Positions 18,910-27,296 are shown, counted from the first letter of the stretch. The stretch: DNA of 64,000 nt from an uncultured Prevotellaceae bacterium (GCA_902801155.1 CADCHG010000001.1:124001-188000), one strand, 5' to 3'. Made by a program: numbers and translations. The notes: generated by a model from the letters alone, not told the origin.

Positions 18910-19686
18910 TCACTTCTCCCGGGAGATTATCTCCTTTGCGAGGGCAAGATGATTCTTCGAACCAGTAGAGTCTGCATCATAGAGAATGACAGGCAGACCA
19001 TGTGAAGGAGACTCTGAGAGTTTCACGTTACGCTGAATGACCGTCTTGAACACGAGTTCCTGAAAGTGACGCTTAACCTCGTCATAAATCTGGTTGGCAA
19101 GACGAAGACGTGAGTCGTACATCGTGAGAAGGAAACCTTCTATCTCAAGCTGCGGATTAAGCTTGCTCTTGATGATCTTAATCGTATTGAGCAACTTGCT
19201 AATACCCTCGAGTGCGAAATACTCACACTGAACCGGAATGATAACGGAATTAGCCGCTGTAAGTGAATTTACGGTGATAAGCCCAAGTGAAGGACTACAG
19301 TCAATGAGGATATAGTCGTACTCATCGCGAATTGGCGCAAGGAGCTTGGAGATGACGTGCTCACGGTTCTGAATGTTAAGCATCTCTATTTCAGCACCAA
19401 CAAGGTTAATGTGGCTTGGAATTATATCAAGTCCTGAGATATCCGTGGTATAGATTGCATCACGCACATCAACGTGGTCGATGATGCACTCGTATAGAGA
19501 GCAGTCAATCTGCTGGAGGTCAACTCCCAGACCGCTCGAAGCATTTGCCTGAGGGTCGGCGTCAACCACAAGTACGCTCTTTTCCAATGTAGCAAGAGAC
19601 GCTGCCAGATTGATGGTTGTTGTTGTCTTGCCAACGCCTCCTTTCTGATTTGCGAGCGCGATTATTTTACCGAGTTTTTTGTTCAT
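18910..19686 (-). CDS. parA: Chromosome partitioning ATPase ParA (Soj)
   Basis: A 258-residue deviant-Walker ATPase. KIIALANQKGGVGKTTTTINLA at residues 7-27 holds the signature lysine in KGGVGKTT, VVDADPQANASSGLG follows near residue 40, and YILIDCSPSLGLITVNSL is the Walker B part. Length and absence of an N-terminal helix-turn-helix mark it as a chromosomal Soj-type ParA rather than a plasmid type Ia protein. It probably forms ATP-dependent patches on DNA that pull ParB-bound origins apart. It is transcribed divergently from surE, with a TATCTTTG box 30 bases upstream of its start. Confidence 0.96.
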   Translation of the reverse strand: MNKKLGKIIALANQKGGVGKTTTTINLAASLATLEKSVLVVDADPQANASSGLGVDLQQIDCSLYECIIDHVDVRDAIYTTDISGLDIIPSHINLVGAEIEMLNIQNREHVISKLLAPIRDEYDYILIDCSPSLGLITVNSLTAANSVIIPVQCEYFALEGISKLLNTIKIIKSKLNPQLEIEGFLLTMYDSRLRLANQIYDEVKRHFQELVFKTVIQRNVKLSESPSHGLPVILYDADSTGSKNHLALAKEIISREK

Positions 19687-19715
19687 GATCTTACTGATAT
19701 GTACATATTAGATTG

Positions 19716-19723
19716 CAAAGATA
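19716..19723 (-). promoter_or_regulatory. Predicted -7 box of the parA promoter
   Basis: On the minus strand the sequence TATCTTTGC matches the Bacteroidetes TAnnTTTG element 30 bases before the parA ATG. TTTG copies further upstream sit 12 and 32 bases away, so no ideal -33 box is present. Confidence 0.55.
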
Positions 19724-19807
19724 CTATTTTTTTTCCAAATACGAGGATTTTGTCTCAAATAAAATACATTTTTTTGCATTTTAATGACTAATTACATAGT
19801 TTTTTAT

Positions 19808-19815
19808 TATTTTTG
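19808..19815 (+). promoter_or_regulatory. Predicted -7 box of the surE promoter
   Basis: TATTTTTGC fits the Bacteroidetes TAnnTTTG element and ends 8 bases before the surE ATG, which implies a very short or nearly leaderless mRNA. A TTTG lies about 31 bases further upstream, too far for a good -33 box. Confidence 0.5.
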
Positions 19816-19823
19816 CAGCCAAA

Positions 19824-20585
19824 ATGAAACCATTAATTCTCATATCAAACGATGATGGCTATCAGGCAAAGGGACTCAACGAACTTGTCCGCATGGTTGC
19901 TGATTACGGAGACATAATTGTATGTGCACCTGATGGAGGACGCTCCGGAAAGAGTTGTTCCTTCTCTATGGAGGCTCTCACCCTGCGCCATCAGAAGACT
20001 GAAGGAAACACCCAGACATGGGTTTGTTCCGGCACTCCCGTGGATTGCGTTAAGATGGCATATTCACAGTTATGTCCAAGAAAGCCTGCACTTGTTATCA
20101 GTGGCATAAACCACGGCGATAACGCAAGCACCAATGCCCATTATAGCGGCACCGTTGGAGTGGTAACGGAGGGTGCAATCAAGGGGATTCCAAGCATAGC
20201 GTTCTCTCTATGCGACTATGCCGAGGATGCCGACTTTGAGCCAATGACCAATATTGTCAGGTCACTTGTAGAGAAAACCTTGAAGGACGGAATGCCGAAA
20301 ATGACATGTCTGAACGTCAACTTTCCGAAGACGAAAAATCCTGCTGGTGTAAAGGTTTGCAGAATGGCTCACGGACATTGGAGAAACGAGGTGGAGAAAT
20401 GTACTCATCCAAGTCGTGGATACGACTACTACTTCATGTGCGGCTACTATCAGAATGACGAGCCTGAGGCCGAGGACACAGACGCATGGGCTTTGAAACA
20501 CAATTATGTGGCTATCACTCCTATCTCCGTGGATATCACAGACTTTGACTATTTAAAGACTCTTAAATTAACAATTAACAAGTAA
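19824..20585 (+). CDS. surE: 5'/3'-nucleotidase SurE
   Basis: A 253-residue metal-dependent nucleotidase that removes phosphate from nucleoside 5' and 3' monophosphates. The metal site is visible as ISNDDGYQAKG near residues 7-17, with APDGGRSGKSCS (anion-binding), SGTPVDCVKMA, VISGINHGDN and YSGTVGVVTEGA following in the canonical order. It is divergent from parA and is followed after 63 bases by lpxB on the same strand; surE next to lpxB is common in Bacteroidales. The intergenic gap contains a GC-rich repeat. Confidence 0.95.
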   Translation: MKPLILISNDDGYQAKGLNELVRMVADYGDIIVCAPDGGRSGKSCSFSMEALTLRHQKTEGNTQTWVCSGTPVDCVKMAYSQLCPRKPALVISGINHGDNASTNAHYSGTVGVVTEGAIKGIPSIAFSLCDYAEDADFEPMTNIVRSLVEKTLKDGMPKMTCLNVNFPKTKNPAGVKVCRMAHGHWRNEVEKCTHPSRGYDYYFMCGYYQNDEPEAEDTDAWALKHNYVAITPISVDITDFDYLKTLKLTINK

Positions 20586-20595
20586 CATGCCTTTT

Positions 20596-20640
20596 CGCGC
20601 TCCGGCTCCCTCTCTACGGGAGAGGGCGGGGGGAGAGGCC
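20596..20640 (+). repeat. GC-rich dispersed repeat, copy A (upstream of lpxB)
   Basis: A 45-base element beginning CGCGCTCCGGCTCCCTC, with an internal palindrome CCCTCTCTACGGGAGAGGG and a purine-rich end GCGGGGGGAGAGGCC. It ends 8 bases before the lpxB start codon, so the purine run lies where a Shine-Dalgarno sequence would be. A copy identical except for one base near its end is at 51396-51440, and related copies are at 28256-28300 and 29369-29412. Confidence 0.8.
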
Positions 20641-20648
20641 GCATTTTT

Positions 20649-21797
20649 ATGAAATACTACCTTATAGTAGGAGAGGCAAGCGGAGATTTGCATGCTTCGC
20701 ACCTTATGAAGGCGCTCAAGGAACAAGACAAGGATGCCGAGTTCAGATTCTTCGGTGGTGACAATATGACCGCCGAGGGAGGAGAGCGCGTACGTCACTA
20801 TAAGGAACTTGCATATATGGGATTCATCCCTGTACTTCTGCATCTGCCAACCATATTTAAAAATATGGCTATGTGCAAGAAAGACATTACCGAGTGGCAG
20901 CCGGACGTAGTGATACTGGTAGATTATGCAGGATTCAATCTGAATATCGCAAAGTATCTGAGAGCGAGAAAAGATAATGGGAAGAAGCCAAAGGTATTCT
21001 ATTATATCGCCCCTAAGCTCTGGGCTTGGAAGGAATATCGTATCAAAAACATCAAGAGGGATGTGGATGAGCTATTCTCCATACTGCCATTTGAGAAGGA
21101 ATTCTTCGAAGGAAAACATGGCTATCCTATTCATTACGTTGGTAATCCAACGGCAGATGAGGTTAGGCTTTTCCGTTCAGAATACAAAGAGACATACGAT
21201 GATTTCTGCAAGAGGAACAACCTTGATGCGAACAAGCCTATTATTGCCCTTTTGGCAGGTAGCAGACGACAGGAAATCAAAGACAACCTTCCTGCTATGT
21301 TAGAGGCCGTAAAGACATATCCTGAGTATCAACCAGTACTCGCATGTGCCCCAGGTATTGACGAGGATTATTACAATAAATATATTGGAAATAACATCGT
21401 AGGACGCACCCATAACGAGACCTACGCCCTACTCTCCCACTCTACTGCAGCCCTCGTTACAAGCGGTACGGCAACTCTCGAAACTGCAATCTTCGATGTT
21501 CCACAAGTAGTCTGCTACAAGACTCCTGTCCCACATATCATAAGATGGGCGTTCAATCATATCATCAAGTGTAAATACATATCACTTGTAAATCTGATAG
21601 CCGACAAGGAAGTCGTTCAAGAATTATTCGCAGATCGATTCTCGGTAAAGACCATAAGAGAGGAACTCGGAAAAATCCTTCCTAACAAAGAAGGACGATC
21701 AAAAATGCTCTCAGAATACGACATCATTGATGATAGACTCGGAAATGAATCTGCTCCAGAGAATGCCGCAAGACAGATGATAGCGAAACTAACGTAA
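20649..21797 (+). CDS. lpxB: Lipid-A-disaccharide synthase LpxB
   Basis: A 382-residue GT19 enzyme that joins UDP-2,3-diacylglucosamine and lipid X to make the lipid A disaccharide at the inner membrane. Residues 4-14 show the conserved VGEASGDLHAS; later come FFGGDNMTAEGG, YYIAPKLWAWKEYR, ALLAGSRRQEI and TSGTATLETAIFDVPQVVCYK, all in family order and at normal length. The ATG at 20649 follows the GC-rich repeat, whose purine run could serve as a ribosome-binding sequence. It shows that the host has a lipid A outer membrane. Confidence 0.95.
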   Translation: MKYYLIVGEASGDLHASHLMKALKEQDKDAEFRFFGGDNMTAEGGERVRHYKELAYMGFIPVLLHLPTIFKNMAMCKKDITEWQPDVVILVDYAGFNLNIAKYLRARKDNGKKPKVFYYIAPKLWAWKEYRIKNIKRDVDELFSILPFEKEFFEGKHGYPIHYVGNPTADEVRLFRSEYKETYDDFCKRNNLDANKPIIALLAGSRRQEIKDNLPAMLEAVKTYPEYQPVLACAPGIDEDYYNKYIGNNIVGRTHNETYALLSHSTAALVTSGTATLETAIFDVPQVVCYKTPVPHIIRWAFNHIIKCKYISLVNLIADKEVVQELFADRFSVKTIREELGKILPNKEGRSKMLSEYDIIDDRLGNESAPENAARQMIAKLT

Positions 21798-21890
21798 TTT
21801 CAACAAATCGTCTTTTAGCAAAAGAGTTGCTGCTTTCGAAACAAAAATTTTTCGCAAAGCTCAACAAGCTAAAGCAGGTTCTCCAAAATT

Positions 21891-21923
21891 ACCAGAAAAT
21901 TTATTCCCCCCAAAAATATTTTT
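21891..21923 (+). repeat. ACCAGAAAATTTATTCCCC repeat, copy 1
   Basis: This 33-base sequence directly precedes the start codon of the lipoprotein gene. A near copy lies at 23265-23299, where it forms part of a hairpin. The two copies are direct repeats bracketing the lipoprotein gene and the 363-bp inverted-repeat element. Confidence 0.65.
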
Positions 21924-22547
21924 ATGAAAAATATAATAATCGTTGCATTATTATCTTTGTTTTTGTTTTGCAGTTGCCATACTGTGGTTGGTAATTGGGT
22001 GAAGAAGTGTGCTGATAATCATCTAACCTATGGAGAAGAAAATGCACACCAAGGTCGTTTCCGTATTGATGGATGCTATATTTGTGGCTCTGTTGAAAGA
22101 ATGGATTCTGTAAGTGTTGGAGGGTATGTTTTTTATCCAGATGGGATATGTGCAGAATTTGGCTTTGACAAAGCTAAAAGAGATAATGGCAGAATAGATT
22201 TTGGCAATAGTCTAAGTCTATCAAAAGATATATTGTATCCAAAACGATGGTATGGCATGAGGGGTGTTTATGAAGTACGTAATGATACTGTGTATTGCGA
22301 AATGTATCGTTGGACAGACTTGCTACATATTAATACGGAATGTGAAGTGTGTAAGTTCGCGATTAAAGATTCTTGTACATTGGAAAGTAATAGACAGTGC
22401 GACAAAAATCATGATTATAATTTCCACTTTGTCCCCTGCACCAATATAGTTTATCCACGTGCAAAATTCATTAAAGATAGGAAATGGATGTGGAAAACAG
22501 AAGAAGATTGGCTGAAATATAAGGAAAGCAAAAAAGAAGTGAGATGA
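21924..22547 (+). CDS. Hypothetical lipoprotein
   Basis: A 207-residue protein that I do not recognise. It has a lipoprotein signal (MKNIIIVALLSLFLFCSC), with the probable lipidated cysteine at residue 19 after F-C-S. The mature part is polar, has six further cysteines and several tryptophans, and repeats of the type GGYVFYPDGICAEFGFD and YGMRGVYEVRNDTVYCEMY that suggest a beta-sheet fold, as in small Bacteroidetes surface or periplasmic lipoproteins. It stands alone between lpxB and a long non-coding region. Codon use looks more AT-rich than lpxB, so it may be an accessory gene. Confidence 0.7.
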   Translation: MKNIIIVALLSLFLFCSCHTVVGNWVKKCADNHLTYGEENAHQGRFRIDGCYICGSVERMDSVSVGGYVFYPDGICAEFGFDKAKRDNGRIDFGNSLSLSKDILYPKRWYGMRGVYEVRNDTVYCEMYRWTDLLHINTECEVCKFAIKDSCTLESNRQCDKNHDYNFHFVPCTNIVYPRAKFIKDRKWMWKTEEDWLKYKESKKEVR

Positions 22548-22555
22548 AAGTTTTT

Positions 22556-22587
22556 CACCCATATCTCTCATTCGGGAGATATGGGTG
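22556..22587. repeat. Perfect 12-bp inverted repeat after the lipoprotein gene
   Basis: CACCCATATCTC pairs perfectly with GAGATATGGGTG across an 8-base loop, starting 9 bases after the lipoprotein stop codon. It is well placed for transcript end formation or mRNA protection, but the plus strand lacks a clear U-run after it, so it is listed as an inverted repeat rather than a terminator. Confidence 0.7.
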
Positions 22588-22638
22588 TGAAGTTAAAAAA
22601 GATGTGGATGTAAATCATGAAAAATATAAAAATTCAGA

Positions 22639-23001
22639 AAAAAAAGAATTTTAGAACAACTCTGCAACTCGTCACCCTCAACGCTGCAAGTTACTGTGGC
22701 TCTTAACGTTACAGCGGTGATTCATTTTCAAACACTCGTCACCCACTCATCACCAAAATCTTTGTATCTTATTGAGAATGTGAGAAATACAAGGTTAATT
22801 CGCTCATCACCACTCATCACCGATTTTGGGTGACGAGTGAAACGTCTCTGCAAATCATTCAATATCAAAACAATACACACGTAAGGGTGATGAGTGGGTG
22901 ACGAGTGAAGTAAAATGAATCACCGTAGCAATTCTCTGACACATAAACTATTACAGCGCTATGGGTGACGAGTTGCAGAGTTGTTCTAAAATTCTTTTTT
23001 T
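22639..23001. mobile_element. 363-bp MITE-like element with perfect 39-bp terminal inverted repeats
   Basis: The ends 22639-22677 and 22963-23001 are perfect 39-base inverted repeats that start with an A-run (AAAAAAAGAATTTTAG) and continue into CAACTCTGCAACTCGTCACCC. A second inverted pair of 40 bases lies inside (22715-22754 with 22886-22925, 36 of 40 matching). The nonamer CTCRTCACC occurs five times in one orientation in the left part and four times inverted in the right part. No ORF of transposase size is present. The whole unit could fold into one long cruciform or RNA hairpin. It might be a non-autonomous transposon, but no target duplication or parent transposase was recognised. Confidence 0.75.
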
Positions 23002-23020
23002 CTAATCTTTCCTATGAGTC

Positions 23021-23170
23021 CACAATATAAGTCCGTTGTAATACCGTTACAAGTCCGCTTCTACTTAGCTTCTAAGCCGTTTCTAATCCCTTTCATGGAA
23101 TTGGCGAAAAATGGGATTTGCAAGGGATTTGGTAGGGAATTACATAGGAGTTGCGACTTAATCAATAAAC
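23021..23170. repeat. Degenerate short-word repeat tract
   Basis: This tract is built from variants of short words, such as AAGTCCGTTGTAA, ACCGTTACAAGTCCG and TTACATAGGAGTTGCGAC. Similar words occur at 32230-32339, 49795-49985 and 62780-62840. It has no coding potential. Confidence 0.5.
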
Positions 23171-23255
23171 GCACCTCCATTAATTCAACATAAATTCAGC
23201 AAAAACAGACTTTATTATTTTAGCAGCAAGCTGCTATTTACGGAACAAAAAATCA

Positions 23256-23327
23256 TTCACGACGACCAGAAAATTTATTCCCCAAAAATTATTTTTTTTC
23301 TGAGTCAAATTTTCTGGCCATCGTGAA
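23256..23327 (-). terminator. Long hairpin downstream of the porin gene
   Basis: The arms 23256-23276 and 23307-23327 pair over 21 bases with two mismatches that become G-U pairs in the minus-strand RNA. It begins 57 bases past the porin stop codon on that strand. The loop includes an A/T-rich run. It probably ends or protects the porin transcript. The left arm contains copy 2 of the ACCAGAAAATTTATTCCCC repeat (23265-23299). Confidence 0.55.
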
Positions 23328-23383
23328 CAATTTTCTTGAAAGCCTAAGCACCAAAGGTGCGAATTTATCAAATTGACGCCAAC

Positions 23384-24619
23384 TTAGAAGCGAACGTATG
23401 TCTCAAGCCAGAATTCTGTGTAGTTAGGATCAGAAACGCTGTTCCTATCATGAACATAGTTGAACTGTGGCTGGAACATAAGGTTCTTGTGAAGGTTGAT
23501 AACAGGACAGATAGAGTAGATTGACTTGTTTGACCCCCACTGACCATTATCACGATATGCATCATACTTCAACCAGGTCTTGAGCCAAGGTGTGCAAGGT
23601 ATTCCAACTGTAGCATACCAGCCGTCAGCACGGCCAGTACCATCCCAGTAATTGACACCTTTTTCATCTTCCTTGAAATCGTCCACCTTATGACCTGTAG
23701 AATGAGCATACTCTGCGCGGAAAGACCAATCATTTGCCTCATATTTACCAAAGACAAGATAACGATTACGATTAACTGTCATGCCATTAGAAGCGGTAAA
23801 GTTACCTGTCCAACCGTAAGCGCCAAAGAACAAACCCTTGATTGGCTGCACCTGAATAACACCAGTAATATCCTTCTGTGAGTTAGCATCAGCAGTATTA
23901 ATACCCTGACCGTTGCTAATCATGAGCTGATAGTGAACAAAGCGATGACCATCCTCTGCAGGGAAGAGATCACCTTGAAACTGAATGCCTTGATCACGAC
24001 CACCATTGCTTGATGACTCATACTTAGTAGAACCATTTATGAAATCATCATGGCCTGTAAGTTTCTTTGTAAGCTGAGAATAATCACCTACTCCCACATC
24101 CCAAGGGTTCATTGGGTTCTCAAGTCCAAAGGCACGCTTGAACTGACCAATCTTAACCTTAAACTCTGGGTACTTCTTCCACTCAACGAAGAAATCCTTC
24201 ATATGGAAAGAAGCATTATTGGTCTGAACCTGAATGCGATAAGCAAAATCATCAAGAATAGTACCGTCAACATAGAGACGAATAAGACGCTGTGTGAATC
24301 CGTCACCAGAGTGCTTTTTGTCCTGAGAAGTTGCTGCATACTTACCAATGAAATAACCACCGAACTTTGGAGCAGAAACATAAGAAGTCACCTTACGGCC
24401 ATACTCCTTCTCTGCCTGTTGGTCTGCCTGCTGCATTCCAGAGGCAATAGCGTTGTTAAGATAGTGTGTGATGAAGCCTTCTTCTGTACGCTCATCAGAC
24501 ATGAACTCAGAGTTATCCTGAGTGTTTTCCTTGTTCTCGCCGACATTCTCGCTTGTTGTGTCAGCCATTACAGGCACAGCCATAAGAACCGCAAGTGCCC
24601 AAACTGTTATTTTCTTCAT
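23384..24619 (-). CDS. Outer-membrane porin (phosphate-selective porin O/P family)
   Basis: A 411-residue outer-membrane beta-barrel. A signal peptide (MKKITVWALAVLMAVPVMA) is followed by an acidic linker of about 50 residues, then a barrel with KVKIGQFKRAFGLENPMNPWD, a conserved block of the OprP/OprO-like family, and YGRKVTSYVSAPKFGGYFIG. The chain ends in ETYVRF with the C-terminal phenylalanine expected for BAM-assembled barrels. It would allow diffusion of small anions; the true substrate in Bacteroidetes homologues is usually untested. It is followed by a hairpin and lies downstream of the Dcu transporter-lipoprotein pair on the same strand. Confidence 0.85.
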   Translation of the reverse strand: MKKITVWALAVLMAVPVMADTTSENVGENKENTQDNSEFMSDERTEEGFITHYLNNAIASGMQQADQQAEKEYGRKVTSYVSAPKFGGYFIGKYAATSQDKKHSGDGFTQRLIRLYVDGTILDDFAYRIQVQTNNASFHMKDFFVEWKKYPEFKVKIGQFKRAFGLENPMNPWDVGVGDYSQLTKKLTGHDDFINGSTKYESSSNGGRDQGIQFQGDLFPAEDGHRFVHYQLMISNGQGINTADANSQKDITGVIQVQPIKGLFFGAYGWTGNFTASNGMTVNRNRYLVFGKYEANDWSFRAEYAHSTGHKVDDFKEDEKGVNYWDGTGRADGWYATVGIPCTPWLKTWLKYDAYRDNGQWGSNKSIYSICPVINLHKNLMFQPQFNYVHDRNSVSDPNYTEFWLETYVRF

Positions 24620-24739
24620 AATTCAATTTTTAACTATGCATTATATGCACATTAATATTTAACGTAATAATTACGTTCATATTGCAATTATTGCAAATAT
24701 TTATCAAAAAAATATCATAAAGGCACTTTCGAAGTTCTG

Positions 24740-25558
24740 TTATTTCAGTAATGCAGCACGAGCCTTTGCGAACTCCTCATTCTTCTTTTTCAGATGATGA
24801 CGGAGCTCATCAGAACCTGTAACCTTGATGTCTGCAATAGGCTTTAGGGCATCAACAAGTTTCTTGAGGTCTGGATATTCCCCGGAAAGAGCCTCCAATC
24901 CATCATAAGCCATGTTGACCTGCTTGCAAAGATCCATTGCTGCCACATCTGTCATAACCGGCATATAGAGATCTGGATTACGGGAGAGTATATAAAGGAC
25001 CTCTACCGCGTATGCTGCCTCAGCCGCATAGAACTTATCCAGTCGGTTGCGCTTCTTCATGTCCAGATAGAACTGCTGGGCATTTGCAAAACTCAACTCC
25101 GCATTCTTTGCCTCATCAGCCGCTTTCTGATTAGCCTCGTCAGTCTCAGCTGCAAGGCGTTGCATCGTGTTTGAATAGAAATCATCATCATCAAGTCCGT
25201 AAAGACCAGCCACCGTCATATCTACGGCAAGATATGCAGATGCCACATATTTCTCCTGAAGAGTGGCAAGATCATCTATATCACCCTTCGAAAGGAGATA
25301 ATCGGGCTTCACCTTCTTCTGCTGATCCGTAAGACTGAATTTCCCGTTCTCAACAAGAGCCTTGAAATCGACATTTGAAGCCGTAGAGGAAATGATTCCC
25401 GCAATACTGTCAAGATGCGATACGAGTTCGGGTGACAGATTCAACTCTGAATGAGGAGCAGAATCTTCCACAGCAGCCTCCTCACCACTTGTCTTCTTGC
25501 CTCCACAGGAAGCAAGCATAACGGCCAGAGCACAATATATTATAACTTTCTTATTCAT
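24740..25558 (-). CDS. Hypothetical lipoprotein coupled to the Dcu transporter
   Basis: A 272-residue lipoprotein that I cannot assign to a named family. The signal MNKKVIIYCALAVMLASCGG has a good lipobox with the lipidated cysteine at residue 18. The mature part is mostly helical and charged, rich in alanine (for example AYLAVDMTVAGLYGLDDDD and AYAVEVLYILSRNPDLYMP), with a lysine-rich C-terminal helix. Its ATG overlaps the transporter stop by one base (TAATG), so the two proteins are made together. A periplasmic accessory to C4-dicarboxylate uptake is plausible but only inferred from the coupling. Confidence 0.75.
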   Translation of the reverse strand: MNKKVIIYCALAVMLASCGGKKTSGEEAAVEDSAPHSELNLSPELVSHLDSIAGIISSTASNVDFKALVENGKFSLTDQQKKVKPDYLLSKGDIDDLATLQEKYVASAYLAVDMTVAGLYGLDDDDFYSNTMQRLAAETDEANQKAADEAKNAELSFANAQQFYLDMKKRNRLDKFYAAEAAYAVEVLYILSRNPDLYMPVMTDVAAMDLCKQVNMAYDGLEALSGEYPDLKKLVDALKPIADIKVTGSDELRHHLKKKNEEFAKARAALLK

Positions 25559-27018
25559 TAGTAAAAGATATTAGTGAGTGCAAGACCAACGAGTGTAGAT
25601 ACAATAACACTAACGAGTCCCGGCATCATGAATGAGTGGTTGAGCAAATATTTTCCAATGACAGTAGTTCCAGAACGGTCGAAGTTCACAGTAGCGATAT
25701 CTGAAGGATAGTTTGGTATGAAGAAATATCCATATACAGATGGTAATACGCCAAGAAGAACCACTCCTGAGATACCGAGAGAATATGCCAATGGAAGCAT
25801 AGCCACGACAACAGCACCCTGTGAATTGATAAGAACTGATACTGCGAAGAATGCAAAGGCGATAGCCCAAGGATATTCCGTAACTATGCCCTTCAAAGCA
25901 CCTTGCATCTCTGCCATATAACCAGCAAAATACGTGTCGGCAAGCCATGCAATACCGTAAATAGCCACAACAGCAACCATACCTGACTGCCATACAGCAC
26001 CACTAACAGCCTTCTTAGGACTTGCCTTTGCAAAGATAATCATGAATGCAGCAGCAGCTATCATTACTATCTGGATGATAAGGTTCATGGCAAGAGGTTT
26101 CTGAACATACTCCGTACAACCGGCAATCTCTAGTTTGGCGTTGAGAATCTGCTTTGCCGTAAGCATAGCACCTCCAATATCAAACTTTGCAGTATCTTCT
26201 ACACCCTTCACAAGCTGCAATGTATTATAGCGAGGACGGATATCGCAACCCACAATCTGCATTACAGAGAAGAGAACGATTATACCAAGTGCACCAAGGA
26301 AGATATACACAGCCATCTTTGCTCCCTTATCCACTTTCTTGTCAAGCACAGATGCAGAAGAGCCGTACATATATTCATACATCTTAGGATCTTTAAGACG
26401 CTCCTGGAACTTAGGATCCTTTTCAAGATCCAAGCCACGTTTATATGACAAAGCGGCAGCAGCCATCAATCCACATAGACATGCAGGAATAGTGATTCCT
26501 ATGACCTGAAGGTTGTTCACCTCAAAGTGATAGGCATTAGATATAACCACGAAAGAGGCAACCGCAGCAGCAATAGGAGAACACGTGATACCTACCTGAG
26601 AGGCTATAGAAGCCACTCCACAAGGACGCTCAGGACGGATTCCCTTCTTCAAGGCAATATCACAGATGATAGGCATAAGGGTATAGACAACATGACCAGT
26701 ACCTACAAGCACGGTAAGGAAGAACGTGCAGAGAGGAGCAAGGAAAGTGATATGGTCAGGATGCTTACGGAGAAGTTTCTCAGCCAACTGGATAAGCCAG
26801 TCCATACCGCCCGAAGCCTGCATCATACCGGCACAGGTAACAGCTGCTATGATGATGTAGATAACATCCGTAGGAGGATTTCCCGGTTTCATACCGAAAC
26901 CGAACACGAGAATGGCCAATCCTATACCAGAGATTGCGCCAAGAGCAAGGCTACCATAGCGTGAGCCTACATACAATGCCAATAGTACTATCAGCAACTG
27001 CAAAATCATTAGAATCAT
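25558..27018 (-). CDS. Anaerobic C4-dicarboxylate transporter, DcuA/DcuB family
   Basis: A 486-residue membrane protein with about ten to twelve hydrophobic segments. The N-terminal region with LQLLIVLLALYVGSRYGSLALG, the block TFLAPLCTFFLTVLVGTGHVVYTLMP and RPCGVASIASQVGITCSPIAAA are characteristic of Dcu carriers that exchange fumarate, malate or aspartate for succinate during anaerobic growth. Fumarate respiration and succinate output are typical of Prevotella, which fits. Its promoter (27164-27195) is well formed. An alternative start lies three codons downstream (MILQ). Confidence 0.92.
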   Translation of the reverse strand: MILMILQLLIVLLALYVGSRYGSLALGAISGIGLAILVFGFGMKPGNPPTDVIYIIIAAVTCAGMMQASGGMDWLIQLAEKLLRKHPDHITFLAPLCTFFLTVLVGTGHVVYTLMPIICDIALKKGIRPERPCGVASIASQVGITCSPIAAAVASFVVISNAYHFEVNNLQVIGITIPACLCGLMAAAALSYKRGLDLEKDPKFQERLKDPKMYEYMYGSSASVLDKKVDKGAKMAVYIFLGALGIIVLFSVMQIVGCDIRPRYNTLQLVKGVEDTAKFDIGGAMLTAKQILNAKLEIAGCTEYVQKPLAMNLIIQIVMIAAAAFMIIFAKASPKKAVSGAVWQSGMVAVVAIYGIAWLADTYFAGYMAEMQGALKGIVTEYPWAIAFAFFAVSVLINSQGAVVVAMLPLAYSLGISGVVLLGVLPSVYGYFFIPNYPSDIATVNFDRSGTTVIGKYLLNHSFMMPGLVSVIVSTLVGLALTNIFY

Positions 27019-27053
27019 AATACTCTTAGTTGTTTAAGGTTATTGTTTCATTA

Positions 27054-27160
27054 GGTCTAAAGACTAAAGTCTAAGGACTAAAGACTAAGGTCTAAGGCTT
27101 TCGGCCGATGACTTTTTACCTTAGGCCTTTGACTTTTGACCTTTGACTTTTATCTTTCAG
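27054..27160. repeat. Two-word degenerate repeat tract (TCTAAGGAC / TTTTGACC)
   Basis: The first half consists of variants of TCTAAGGACTAAAGAC, and the second of CTTTTGACCTTTGAC. The halves are partly complementary (CTAAGG with CCTTAG), so the tract can fold back. The same two words, in the same order, appear at 62430-62545, each time just inside the promoter of a minus-strand gene. Confidence 0.65.
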
Positions 27161-27163
27161 GGA

Positions 27164-27195
27164 CAAAGATATGTATTTTTTTTGAAACTTCCAAA
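27164..27195 (-). promoter_or_regulatory. Predicted promoter of the Dcu transporter gene
   Basis: On the minus strand TTTG (27192-27195), a 20-base spacer and TATCTTTG (27164-27171) match the Bacteroidetes -33/-7 consensus. The start codon lies about 145 bases downstream, so the repeat tract 27054-27160 would be in the 5' leader. Confidence 0.7.
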
Positions 27196-27296
27196 CAAAT
27201 TGAGCAATTTGTGAAAAACAATCGAAAAAAATATCAAAATACATAATTCCCCAATCCCACGAACTCTAATGTTCCTCCATTATTTGTCCATTAAAT

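Larger units (their letters stand above)
22548..23383. other. Non-coding region with hairpin, inverted-repeat element and degenerate repeats
   Basis: This 836-base gap between the lipoprotein gene (plus) and the porin gene (minus) has no convincing ORF. In order it holds a 12-bp perfect hairpin (22556-22587), the 363-bp inverted-repeat element (22639-23001), a stretch of degenerate words of the type AAGTCCGTTGTAA and CATAGGAGTTGCGACTTA (about 23021-23170), a short palindrome TAGCAGCAAGCTGCTA (23221-23236), and a long hairpin past the porin stop (23256-23327). Confidence 0.75.

Noticed and set aside
17820-19823. parS site near parA/parB
   Set aside because: I looked for TGTTTCACGTGAAACA-like palindromes in and around these genes and saw none; only partial TTTCACGT matches inside coding DNA.
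22639-23001. CRISPR array based on repeated CTCGTCACC-type words
   Set aside because: The words are 9 bases long, occur in both orientations with irregular spacing, and are organised as nested inverted repeats; no cas genes are present. The same applies to 50006-50330.
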